NCBI GenBank assembly: GCA_030762935.1
Contig: CM060896.1
Span: 13,101,001 to 13,165,000 of the forward strand
Reading direction: 5' to 3'
DNA: 64,000 nucleotides
Origin: Hymenopus coronatus
Taxonomy: Eukaryota; Arthropoda; Insecta; Mantodea; Hymenopodidae
Shown: piece after piece, positions 1-64,000 of the stretch
How the letters are laid out: each line of letters starts with the position of its first letter
Numbering within the stretch: position 1 is the first letter of the stretch
Translations under genes and position numbers: made by a program
The notes under the pieces: generated by a model
Database searches by the model: none
Told to the model about the DNA's origin: nothing
Seen by the model: the letters and a program-made list of their open reading frames with translations, nothing else

Positions 1-1789
1 TTAATGCTTGCAGACGGGTGTGATGATTCTGTTGCTGGTGCTACTGGCCATAGCAGCTGATGGCAATCCTAATATTAATGCTTGCAGACGCGTGTGATGA
101 TTCTGTTGCTGGTACTACTGGCCATAGCAGCTGATGGCAATGCTAATATTAATGCTTGCAGATGTCTGTGATGATTCTATTGCTGGTCCTATTGGCCATA
201 GCAGCTGATGGCAATGCTAATATTAATGCTTGCAGATGTGTGTGATGATTCTATTGCTGGTCCTACTGGCCATAGCAGCTAATGGCAATGCTAATATTAA
301 TGCTTGCAGATGTGTGTGATGATTCTGTTGCTGGTACTACTGGCCATAGCAGCTGATGGCATTGCTAATATTAATGCTTGCAGACGCGTGTGATGATTCT
401 GTTGCTGGTACTACTGGCCATAGCAGCTGATGGCAATGCTAATATTAATGCTTGCAGAAGCGTGCCATGATTCTGTTGCTGATACTACTGGCCATAGCAG
501 CTGATTGCAATGCTAATATTAATGCTTGCAGACGCGTGTGATGATTCTATTGCTGGTGCTACTGGCCATAGCAGCTGATGGCAATGCTAATATTAATGCT
601 TGCAGACGCGTGTGATGATTCTGTTGCTGGTGCTACTGGCCATAGCAGCTGATGGCAATGCTAATATTAATGCTTGCAGACGGGTGTGATGATTCTGTTG
701 CTGGTGCTACTGGCCATAGCAGCTGATGGCAATGCTAATATTAATGCTTGCAGACGCGTGTGATGATTCTGTTGCTGGCACTACTGGCCATAGCAGCTGA
801 TGGCAATGCTAATATTAATGCTTGCAGACGCGTGTGATGATTCTGTTGCTGGTGCTACTGGCCATAGCAGCTGATGGCAATGCTAATATTAATGCTTGCA
901 GACGCGTGTGATGATTCTGTTGCTGGTGCTACTGGCCATAGCAGCTGATGGCAATGCTAATATTAATGCTTGCAGACGCGTGTGATGATTCTATTGCTGG
1001 CACTACTGGCCATAGCAGCTGATGGCAATGCTAATATTAATGCTTGCAGATGCGTGTGATGATTCTGTTGCTGGTACTACTGGCCATAGCAGCTGATGGC
1101 AATGCTAATATTAATGCTTGCAGATGTGTGTGATGATTCTATTGCTGGTCCTATTGGCCATAGCAGCTGATGGCAATGCTAATATTAATGCTTGCAGATG
1201 TGTGTGATCATTCTATTGCTGATACTATTGGCCATAGCAGCTGATGGCGATGCTAATATTAATGCTTGCAGACGCGTGTGATGATTCTATTCCTGGTACT
1301 ACTGGCCATAGCAGCTAATGGCAATGCTAATATTAATGCTTGCAGATGTGTGTGATGATTCTGTTGCTGGTACTACTGGCCATAGCAGCTGATGGCATTG
1401 CTAATATTAATGCTTGCAGACGCGTGTGATGATTCTGTTGCTGGTACTACTGGCCATAGCAGCTGATGGCAATGCTAATATTAATGCTTGCAGAAGCGTG
1501 CCATGATTCTGTTGCTGATACTACTGGCCATAGCAGCTGATTGCAATGCTAATATTAATGCTTGCAGACGCGTGTGATGATTCTATTGCTGGTGCTACTG
1601 GCCATAGCAGCTGATGGCAATGCTAATATTAATGCTTGCAGACGCGTGTGATGATTCTGTTGCTGGTGCTACTGGCCATATCAGCTGATGGCAATGCTAA
1701 TATTAATGCTTGCAGATGTGTGTGATGATTCTGTTGCTGGTGCTACTGGCCATAGCAGCTGATGGCAATGCTAATATTAATGCTTGCAG

Positions 1790-1790
<1 letters not shown>
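1..1790 (+). repeat. 74-bp minisatellite (24 units) derived from the UGT signal-peptide segment
   Basis: Units begin at 1, 75, 149 and so on with an exact 74-bp period; the 25th unit starts at 1777 and merges into UGT exon 1. Each unit holds a branch-point/acceptor-like stretch (CTAATATTAATGCTTGCAG) followed by a sequence encoding MILLLVLLAIAADGNA, nearly identical to residues 4-19 of the UGT. The array is therefore a local amplification of the 5' coding end of the gene. Units differ by a few substitutions, and a block of units recurs 14 units (1,036 bp) later. The array continues past the left edge of the window, so the total copy number is unknown. Confidence 0.95.
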
Positions 1791-55247
<53,457 letters not shown>

Positions 55248-55601
55248 AATCTTCTCAGTGCAACAATATTTATATGTATTGCCTTTTTATATTTTACAAA
55301 GTTTTCATTTCTTATTTATAAGAGTATTGGATTTTACCGGAAATACCACATCGAGAGTTCATATTTTTTAAATCCATATCCTAATCTGACATTTTCCACT
55401 CATATGACCTGTTCTACTCACTCTTGTGCAAACTATTGTGTTGAATTCTTATTAAAACTGTCGTATTTCATAATTCCCTAAAAGTTCAAATGGATCAGGT
55501 GAATACAGTAGTCTTTAAGCAATAGCCAACTATTTTAAGACTCGATCACTATGTGAAGACTTATAAATTCCATTATAATTATTATTGCAGAGGAAAATAA
55601 A
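55248..55601 (+). other. UGT: Likely UGT 3' UTR
   Basis: AT-rich sequence directly after the stop with no competing ORF. Candidate polyadenylation signals are ATTAAA near 55452 and AATAAA at 55596-55601. The true end is not determinable from the sequence. Confidence 0.45.
55596..55601 (+). promoter_or_regulatory. Candidate polyadenylation signal AATAAA
   Basis: First canonical AATAAA after the UGT stop on the + strand, about 350 nt downstream. The hexamer is common in AT-rich DNA. Confidence 0.35.
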
Positions 55602-56611
55602 AGAGAAAACATTAAACAAAGAAAACATGAAACAAATACGACTAGGTGTTTGAACAATATGTGTATAAATATTTAAAAATTCAATCAAATAACAAGAATG
55701 TCCTGGAAATGGTTAACTATACAAGAAATGTATTTGGCATTGAACTGAATTATTATGGTACACATGGCGCTTTTCTTCTAATTTCTAAAACTGAGTTCAT
55801 ATCCTTTTCACAGACACCATAACCGAAGCTGTTCGAATAGTTGTGAATATTAAGAAAGAAAGGTATGAAATAGTCATTCATTCAAGGCTTAACATGGTGG
55901 GTTCATATCACAGCCAAATTGGCCTCTGGTAAAAGATGAGGAGGGCCCAAGTAAAATGATCAGTGGGATGGCACATTTGGAAGTTGACAAGCTTGGCTTC
56001 TACTTCTTCTTCTTTAAAAAGCACATTATTTTACTGCAAAAATAATACTTTTTCGAGCTGTAAATACTTTTACTTTAATGTTAAACATTAGTATGGTATT
56101 CGATATACAGGGTTCTTCATTTAAAGCAGGCATGCCATTGTAGGGGAGGATGCTCTTCCCACCCCTATGCCAGCAGTACTCATAGCTGCAACGAATCAAA
56201 GAGTTCTTCATTTAAAGCAGGCATGCCATTGTAGGGGAGGATGTTCTTCCCACCCCTATGCCAGCAGTACTCATAGCTGCAACGAATCAAAGGATAGTGT
56301 TTCACATACGTCACGCTAGCAATAGGGCATCAGTGGGGAACTGGCTGCCTCCAAAGCATTTATGTATCAACCAAATTAAATATCGTTATAACTTCATGAT
56401 ATCTCCTACAGCTTTATGTATGGAAAGTAGGAAGTTTTTATTCACATAAATTTGTTTTATTTGGGATTTATGGCTACAGTTTGCCCATGCGAATTTAACA
56501 GTCACGATTAACCAGCAATTATTTTGCTGCTGTCTGTTTCAGTTGTAGTGTAGCACACAAATTACGGTCGCTAGTTTAGACTGCTTTTGTTTTTAACATT
56601 GTTCACAAGTG
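55602..56611. other. Intergenic segment downstream of the UGT
   Basis: No gene recognised apart from the local 91-bp duplication at 56112-56293. Confidence 0.4.
56112..56293 (+). repeat. 91-bp tandem duplication
   Basis: GTTCTTCATTTAAAGCAGGC begins at 56112 and 56203; the two copies differ by only one or two bases (e.g. GATGCTCTT/GATGTTCTT), so the duplication is recent. Confidence 0.92.
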
Positions 56612-57489
56612 AAAAAATCTGATGTGTTCCATTCACATGACATTCTCTACATCTCTGTAACAAATTGTTCTTAAAAATCTTATGCTTCTATTTAATTCAT
56701 GCTAATCAAGAAAAAAAAACAGCAAAATTAGTCTTATTACTTGCTTCCTTGTAAGTAGAAGCGAAATAAGGGAGTGCCATAGGTTAAAGTGATAGTCAAA
56801 AGCTGGTTAGTATGTGACTGAAGTTCCTTTGTTTGTAAGGACAGGAGTTGACAACTTCCTGCATGAGAAAAGTATACATTTTTCAAAGCTGAAACCAAAA
56901 ACAACGAATACCTCCATGAAAAAATGTATATAAAATATCTTGTGTGTTTTAATGTGCTCTACATTTTCTGTGCGGTAAGTTTTGATCCATCTCTTACGGT
57001 TTAGCAGATATGAAAAATTCTGTAAAATTCATCCAGAATAAAGGCTTCATAGGCTATTCCCAGAAAAGTCAAGATATACATTTTATTTGTCAAGTAAATA
57101 TCTGTAATATACGATATTTTAATCAAAATCATTAGAGCTATTTTTTAGAAAATAAAAATTTTCCTAAAAAGTTCCATGTAAAGGGTAATTGGGGGTGGGA
57201 GATTTTCTTGAAAAACTTCGTGTCGCATGCGTGGAAGATACCAAGTCTAAATACCACATTTGGTTTTTTACGGACTTTTCGTTTTTGAGCTGTGCTGTCC
57301 ACAGACACACAGGCACACACAGACGCACACACACACACGTGGATCTTTTTGTAAAAATGCTTTTTTTTTTTGTCTTCAGGGGGACCCAAGACATGTATTT
57401 CCAGTGAAATCTCGGTATCGAATTTTTGGGTGGAATACAATACCTTCACTATACACTATGTACACAGTTCGTGTAGAGAAAGTAAAAAT
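56612..57489 (+). repeat. HCR copy, full length
   Basis: Head AAAAAATCTGATGTGTTCCA, CA core at about 57302-57340, tail CACTATGTACACAGTTCGTG. Confidence 0.92.
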
Positions 57490-57765
57490 CTAGTTGCACA
57501 CGTATGTGGCCTGAAACATTGTCAGCATACGTTCACAGAGGTTGCACAAATTTGGGAATGACTCTTTATTTAACATTTCATAAACATTAGCCCACACCTT
57601 TCCACAATTTCTTAGAACGTTGTTCTTCTGCAGTTCTATAGTAACTTATTGTAAGTGAACAGGAACATGGGCTGACAGATAATAGATTACTTAAAATATG
57701 AAGTTCATTTTCCATTGCTAATACTTCTCCAAATCTTGTTATTATATCGAATATGTGTTTCATTT
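57490..57765. other. Spacer between HCR copies
   Basis: No feature recognised. Confidence 0.35.
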
Positions 57766-58665
57766 AGATAACCTTCTCTATGTCTCTGCAACAAATTATT
57801 CTTAAAAAGCTTTGCTTCTATTTACTTCATGCTAATCAAGAAAAATTAGCAGAAATAGTCTTATTACTTGCTTCCTTGTAAGTAGAAGCGAAATAAGGGA
57901 GTACTATAGGTTAAAGTGATAGTCAATAGCTGGTTGCTATGTCACTGAAGTTCCTTTGTTTGTATGGACAGGAGTTGACAAAGTCCTGTGTGAGAAAAGT
58001 ATAAGTTTTTAAAGCTGGAACCAAAAACAAGGAGTATCTCAAAAACGATTAACTCCATGAAAAAATGCATATAACATAAATTGTGTTTTTCAAAGTGCTG
58101 TACATTTTTTGTGTAGTAAGTTTTTTTCCATGCCTTACGGTTTAGCAGTTATGCAAAATTCTGTAAAATTTGTCCAGAATAAAGTAGCCTTCAGAGGCTA
58201 TTCTCATAAAATTCAAGATATACGTTTTATTTTTCAGGTAAATAACTTTAATATATGATATTTTCATCAAAATCGTTAGAGCCATTTTTTAGAAAATAAA
58301 AAATTTCGAAAAAAGTTAAGTGTAAAGGGTAGTTTGGGGTGGAAGGATTTTTCTCAAAATCATGTCCCATCCCTGGAAGATACTAAACTTATATACCAAG
58401 TTTTGTATTTTACCGACTTTTTCGTTTTTGAGTTATCGTATTCACAGACTCACGGACACACGGACACACACACGGACACGCACACACACACACCCACATG
58501 TACACACGGACCTTTTTGCGAAAATGTTTTTTTTTTTTTTTTTTTTTTTATTCCATGGACCCCAAAGCATATATTTCCGATGAAATCTCGGTATCGAATT
58601 TTTGGGTGGGGTGTAATACCTTCTCTATACACTATGTACATAGTACGTGTAGAGACAGTAAAAAT
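57766..58665 (+). repeat. HCR copy, head hairpin degraded
   Basis: Starts at ACCTTCTCTATGTCTCTGC; CA core at about 58453-58507; a 20-T tract near 58530-58548; tail CACTATGTACATAGTACGTG. Confidence 0.9.
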
Positions 58666-59156
58666 GGCCTTTTCAGATATTTATGTGACAAATACAATGT
58701 ATATTTTAAATGTTTGGGGATAGCCTCTGATGAATATGAATAACAAGATCTCAGACATACTCTAGTGTTCCAAATTTCAAGATGGATTTGCTGAAGCAGT
58801 TTGGAAGTATCACGTGGCTCCAGTAGCCTTGACTCTGAAGCGAGTTCTAAAATAGCAACATTGCTGAAGGCAATACCTATAAATGAAGAAGGCAAATGTT
58901 CAGTTCGCGTGATACGGCGCCAGCTACAATGAAACAGAAAGCAAGGAGTTTGGACAAGCTTTCTAACTTGTCAGAAACTTCGGGTAAAGAAATCGTTTCC
59001 GTTACGATCGTTATTCTCTTGTTTCACCAGGTGTGCCAACATTTGCGATCGTTTACAGTATGTCTTGCGCTGGCTGGTCTAGGCAATAACAAAACACCTG
59101 ATTCTGTGCACTGAACCTGCGCGTTTGAACTTATACTTCTGAATACAAACATTGTT
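58666..59156. other. Intergenic segment with a short HCR-like remnant
   Basis: 58680-58740 resembles the HCR block ACAAATACAATGTATATTTT...GGGATAGCCTCTG. The rest is unassigned. Confidence 0.4.
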
Positions 59157-59205
59157 ATCTGATGTGGTCCATTCACAAACTTTTTCTACATTTCTGTAAC
59201 AAATT
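59157..59205 (+). repeat. HCR head fragment
   Basis: CTGATGTGGTCCATTCACAA followed by CTACATTTCTGTAACAAATT; interrupted at once by a minus copy. Confidence 0.7.
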
Positions 59206-60045
59206 ATTTGTACTTTCTCTACACACACTATGTATATAGTGTATAGAGAAGGTATTGCACTCCACTAAAAAATTCCATGCTGAGACTTCACCGGAAATAT
59301 ATGCTTTAGGGTCCTCTGTATCCAAAAAAAGGTCCATGTGTGTGTGTCTCCGTCCGTGTGTCTGTGAACGCGATAACTCATAAACGAAAGCTCAATAAAA
59401 TACCAAACTTGGTACTTAAGTTTAGTATCTTCCAAGGAGAAGATTTTGAGAAAAATCCCTCCACCCCAAACTACCCTTTACTTGGAACTTTTTCGAAAAT
59501 TTTGATTTTACCAAAAATGACTAACGATTTTGATTAAAATATCGTATATTAAAGATATTTACCTGAAAAATAAAATGTATATCTTCAATTTTCTGGGAAT
59601 ATCCTCTAAAGGCTAATTTGTTCTGCATGAATTTTACGGAATTTTGCATAACTGGTAAACTGTAAGAAATGGACAACAACCTACCACACAAAAAATGTAG
59701 AGCACGGTAGAACACACATTTTATGTTATGCACATTATTTTCGTGGAGTTGATCGTTTTTGAGTTATCCCTTGTTTTTGGTTTCACCTTTAGGAATTAAA
59801 TTTTACTCATACAGGAATTTGTCAACTCCTGTCCATACAAACAAAGGAACTTCAGCTTTTGACTATCGCTTTAACCTATGGTACTCCCTTATTTCGTCTC
59901 TACTTACAAGGAAGCAAGCTATAAGACTATTTCTGCTCACTTTTTGTCGATTAGCATGAAATAAATTGAAGTATAAGCTGTTTAACAATAATTTTGTTTC
60001 GGAGATGTAGAGAAATTCATGTGAATGTAGCACGTCAGATTTTTA
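59206..60045 (-). repeat. HCR copy, full length
   Basis: Tail CACTATGTATATAGTGTATA at the left, a short core, head GTGAATGTAGCACGTCAGAT at the right. Confidence 0.9.
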
Positions 60046-60750
60046 AAAAGCACATTCTTCTAGCTACTTTCTGATAATCGAGACAAACATTAGAGAAATC
60101 GTCTTAATTACTTGCTTCCTTGTAACAAGGAGGGAAATAAGGGAATTCAGTAGGCGAGGACGATAGTCAAACCTTTTAACAGCTGGGCCAGAGTATCCAA
60201 CTTTCCGAATGAGAATTTTAAATCTTAAATAAATTACAATGAATATCTCAGAAATTGTCAATTCCACAAAAAAAAAAAAAAAAAAAAAACCTCGTATATG
60301 ATATAAATTGTGTGTTTTAACGTCATCTACATTTTAATGTGGTAAGTTTTTGTCTACCTCTTACGGTAAAGAGTCTATCCCCACAAACTCAAGATATATA
60401 TTTTATTTATCATGTAAATATCTTTACTGTGCGGTATTTTAATCAAAATCGTTACAGCCATTTTTGTGAAAATCAATGTTTTCCATGTAAAGGGTACTTT
60501 GGGTGGGGAGATTTTTTTTCAAAATCTTCGTGACGCATCCCTGGTAGATACTAAACCTAAATACCAAGTTTGGTATTTTACCGACACACACACAAACAAA
60601 CAAAAAAATCCTTTCTAAAAAGGATCTTTTCGGACTCAGGGGACCAGAAAACATATTTCTGCTGAAATCTCGGTATCGAATTTTTGGGTGGAATGCAATA
60701 CCTTCTCTATGCACTGTGTACATTCTAGGTACGGATTAGAGAAAGTAAAA
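60046..60750 (+). repeat. HCR copy, head truncated
   Basis: Family blocks from TTCTAGCTACTTTCTGATAA to the tail CACTGTGTACATTCTAGGT. A 21-A run at about 60269-60289. Confidence 0.85.
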
Positions 60751-61440
60751 TAGCTTATTCCTCTATCTGCTTAACGTTAATCTAAATAAATATTTGCAGA
60801 AATACTGTAAATGCATATGTCCTTGTATAGACAATGTGAATAAAGAAATATACCAGGCATAAGGGATAGTCCAATCTTTTAAGAGCTGGTCCTTATGTGA
60901 TGATACTGAAATGGGGCAGAAATTTTGAATAGGGGCAGAAAAATGTAGTGACAAATTTATTGTATTTGTAAATTGTAAACGTAACTAGAAATATCTCGTA
61001 CAGGGATAGCTACAGAAAGAAATGCGTTATACATAAGTTGTGATTTGAAGGAGTTGTAACCGTTGTTCCCGGCTATGCAAAAGTCACTCACAATGAAGAT
61101 GGCTTCAGAGTTTATTTCCAGAAAATCCAAATTGTACATTTTAGTTGTGATGAAAATGTCTTTAACAAATGGTGTTTTAATCAAAATCGTTAGAGCCTTT
61201 TTGAAAGTCGAAATGCACACAATTTTTCCATGTTTTTGCTGTGGGGGTTATTTAAAAAATATTCATGCCACATCCTTGGAAGACTTGGTTAAAATATATA
61301 CATAAATATATACATTTTTAACCAAAATCATTAGAATCAGTTTTTCAGAAAATCAAAAATTGCAATTTTTTCCATGTAAAGTATAGTTTGGGCTAAGAAG
61401 ATTCCTTGAAATTCTTCGTGTCGCTTGCAAAATGTTGAAC
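60751..61440 (+). repeat. HCR copy, diverged, with an internal partial duplication
   Basis: Begins TAGCTTATTCCTCTATCTGC; the block CAAAATCGTTAGAGCC occurs at 61180 and a second version (CAAAATCATTAGAATC) at 61323. No tail palindrome. Confidence 0.65.
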
Positions 61441-61443
61441 TTA

Positions 61444-62320
61444 ATTTTTACTTTCTCTATACGTACTATGTAATAGTGTATAGAGAAGGTGTTGCATTCC
61501 ACCTAAAATTCGATACCGAGATTTCACCGGAAATATATGTTTCAATGTCCCCTGTATCCAAAAAAGGTATTTTCAGAAGAAGGTCCGTGTGTCAGTGTGT
61601 CCGTGTGTCTGTGAACACGATAAATCAAAAACGAAAAGTCGGTAAAATATCAAACTTGGTATTTAAGTTTAGTATCTTCCAGGGATGCGACACGAAGATT
61701 TTGAAAAAAAAAATCCCCCCACCCCCAACTATACTTTACATGGAACTTTTTTCGAAAATTTTGATTTTCTCAAAAATGGCTCTAACGATTTTTATTAAAA
61801 TATTGTATATTAAACCTATTTACCTGACAAATAAAATGTATATCTTGAATTTTCTGGGAATAGCCTCTGAAGAGTACTTTATTCTGGATGAATTTTACTG
61901 AATTTTGAATAACTGCTAAACCGCAAGAGATGGGCAAAAACTTACTACACAAAAATGTAGAGCACGTTAAAACACACAATTTATGTTATATACATTTTTT
62001 TCGTGAGTTCGTCGTTTTTGAGACATTCCTTATTTTTGGTTTCTGCTATGAATAACTTATACTCTTCTCATACAGGAACTTGTCAACTCCTATCCATATA
62101 AACAAAGGAACTTCTTTGATATAGCAACCAGCTTTTGACTATCATTTTAACCTATGGTAGTCCCTTATTTCGCTTCTACTTACAAGGAAACAAGTAATAA
62201 GACTATTTCAGCTCATTTTTTCTGATTAGCATAAAGTAAATAGAAGTATAAGCGTTTTAAGAATAATTTGTAGCAGGGACATAGAGAAAGTCATGTGAAT
62301 GGTACACATCACATTTTTTT
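61444..62320 (-). repeat. HCR copy, full length
   Basis: Tail ACTATGTAATAGTGTATAGAG at the left (loop shortened), GTGT core, head GTGAATGGTACACATCACAT at the right. Confidence 0.92.
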
Positions 62321-62334
62321 CTTTTTGGTTATAC

Positions 62335-62357
62335 TGACCAAAGATGTGTACACACAT

Positions 62358-62393
<36 letters not shown>

Positions 62394-62490
62394 TCATAGA
62401 CATGCTTAAAATTGCCTTTTTGGACTTCTGGGCCTCAAAACTTGCACTTGCGGTGAAATTTAAGTATCAGGTTTATCGTGGTTTTAATAC
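62335..62490 (+). repeat. HCR core fragment with (CA)n
   Basis: ACACACATAAA then about 18 CA units (62354-62392), then tail-proximal sequence (GCGGTGAAATTTAAGTATC). No palindrome. Confidence 0.7.
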
Positions 62491-62964
62491 GAGGGTCATC
62501 CAGAAAGTAGACAGGCATAACTAAATAATAACGAAAGTTATCAACACAAAACTTTATTTACAAAGTTACAGCACCTTACTCTATTTTTCGAAGCAGTCGC
62601 CATTGTTATCAAGGTATTTGTTATCCCGTGGTACAGATTTTTCAATGCAGGTGTTATACTCTTCTACCGCCAAAGATCTGAACCAAGATGCTCTGCTACT
62701 TTGAGGTTGTTAAAGTTTTTCATCCAAAAAAGTCATGTATAGTGTCCAAAGTGAAACACCGGTTTTTCTTAATTCTTTTATTAACATTTACTTTCAACTG
62801 CTCCATAACGATTGATGATCTTCCACTGTTGGCCTTTAATCGTACACACTGTTATGTTCTTCCTTGATTACTCGTAAATTATGTGCTATTTGCTCACTGA
62901 AGACTCGTTCATTGCATTATCACCATACACAAGCGATATCTGCCTATAACATTCGATTGTGCAT

Positions 62965-63656
62965 TAAAAATCTAATGTGTTCCATTCACATGACTTTCTC
63001 TACATATCTGCAACAGATTATTGTTAAAATGCTTATACTTCTATTTACTTAATGCTAATAGAGAAAAAATTAGCAGAAATAGCCTTATTACTTGTTTTCT
63101 TGTAAGTAGAAACGAAATAAGGGAGTGCTATAGGTTAAAGTGATAGTCAAAAGCTGGTTGCTATGTGAGTGAAGTTCCTTTGTTTGTATGGACAGCAGTT
63201 GGCAAATTCTTGTATAAGAAAAGTATAAGTTTTTCAAAGCTGAAACCAAAAAACAAGGAGTATTTCAAAAACGATCAACTCCACGAAAAAAGTATATAAC
63301 GTAAATTATGTGTTTTAATGTGCTCTACATTTTTATGTGGTAAGTTTTTATCCATCTCTTATGGTTTAGCAGTTACGCAAACTTCCGTAAAAGTCATCCT
63401 GGATAAAGTATTCTTTTGAGACTATTCCCAGAAAATCCAAGATACATTTTATTTGCCATGCAAATATCTTAAATATAATAGGTTTTAATCAAAATGAAAA
63501 TGTTCGAAAAAAGTTCCATGTAAAGAGTAGTTGGGGGTGGAGGGATTTTCTTGAAAATCTTCGTGTCGCATCCTTGCAAGATACCAAACTTAAATGCCAA
63601 GTTTGGTATTCAACGGTCTTTTTGAGCAATGCTGCCCAAAGTCACACGCACACGCG

Positions 63657-63711
<55 letters not shown>

Positions 63712-63852
63712 GGACCTTTTCGTAAAAATGTTTTTTTTTTTTTTTGGATTCAGGGGGACCCAAAAGAAATATTTCCGGTGAAATCTCATTTTGGTTGGAA
63801 TGCAAAACCTTCTTTATACACTATGTACATAGTACGTGTAGAGAAAGTAAAA
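62965..63852 (+). repeat. HCR copy, full length, inside a mariner-like element
   Basis: Head AAAAATCTAATGTGTTCCAT, the longest CA core of the window (63646-63709, starting with CG-rich units), tail CACTATGTACATAGTACGTG then GAGAAAGTAAAAA. Inserted at an A/T run of the mariner. Confidence 0.93.
63646..63709 (+). repeat. (CA)n microsatellite with CG block, inside HCR
   Basis: ACACGCACACGCGCGCGCG followed by about 24 CA units. Confidence 0.95.
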
Positions 63853-64000
63853 AGAACGAATAAGTCCTTTAGCGGTAGGACTGTATAACATCGGCATTGA
63901 AAATCTGATACTAGGGGATGATAAATGTCTCGACAGAATGGAGATTACGTTGAGAAATAGAGTAAGGTACTGTAACTTTGTAAATCATTTCTGGATTGCC

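Larger units (their letters stand above)
62492..64000 (-). mobile_element. Second non-autonomous mariner-like element with long inverted ends, interrupted by an HCR, cut by the window edge
   Basis: Left end TACGAGGGTCATCCAGAAAG, then the same end region as 23661-25215 (GCATAACTAAATAATAACG). Minus-strand N-terminal coding remnant lies at 62790-62960. The HCR occupies 62965-63852. The right inverted end resumes at 63853 (TTTAGCGGTAGGACTG ... GAAATAGAGTAAGGTACTG) and runs off the window. Confidence 0.8.

Overview
This window looks like arthropod, most likely insect, nuclear DNA from a repeat-rich genome. It carries one spliced gene with very long introns, insect-type mariner elements, non-LTR retrotransposons and tRNA-derived SINEs, on an AT-rich background with GC-richer exons. 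No bacterial operon, CRISPR array or viral genome is visible. Large introns like these fit a large-genome insect such as a cockroach, termite or stick insect, but I cannot fix the species from sequence alone.

The host gene is a UDP-glycosyltransferase (UGT) on the + strand. Five exons (1790-2116, 14717-15211, 33240-33459, 47866-48085, 54992-55247) join in frame with canonical GT/AG sites to give an intact 505-residue protein: signal peptide, acceptor domain, UGT signature, C-terminal membrane anchor. The Asn at residue 33 sits where the family normally has its catalytic His. The gene spans at least 53.5 kb and its upstream end lies outside the window or inside the first minisatellite.

Layout: 1-1790 is a 74-bp minisatellite whose unit is a copy of the UGT signal-peptide coding segment plus a splice-acceptor-like sequence; it runs straight into exon 1. 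Intron 1 (2117-14716) holds a dead mariner, a jockey-like LINE fragment, a 5S-rRNA-derived segment, a Harbinger-like fragment, a SINE and a decayed 3.9-kb LINE. Intron 2 (15212-33239) holds a 72-bp tandem array made from the tRNA head of a SINE, a 68-bp minisatellite, several SINEs and a mariner-derived element with long inverted ends. Intron 3 (33460-47865) holds a nearly intact LINE with a (TAA)n tail, two fold-back mariner derivatives, SINEs and a 130-bp minisatellite abutting exon 4. Intron 4 (48086-54991) holds an element with 33-bp inverted ends and a near-full-length mariner. Downstream of exon 5 lie the 3' UTR and more repeats.

The dominant component is one repeat family, labelled here HCR (hairpin-ended, CA-core repeat): about 0.85-0.9 kb, a conserved head (ATGTGTTCCATTCACATGAC), a CA-rich microsatellite near the tail and a roughly 36-nt palindrome at the tail. 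I count about 38 copies or pieces in both orientations, by rough tally 23-24 kb, over a third of the window. Its architecture resembles Helentron-associated (DINE-1/HINE-like) non-autonomous elements; that assignment is inference. For HCR entries + means head to tail.
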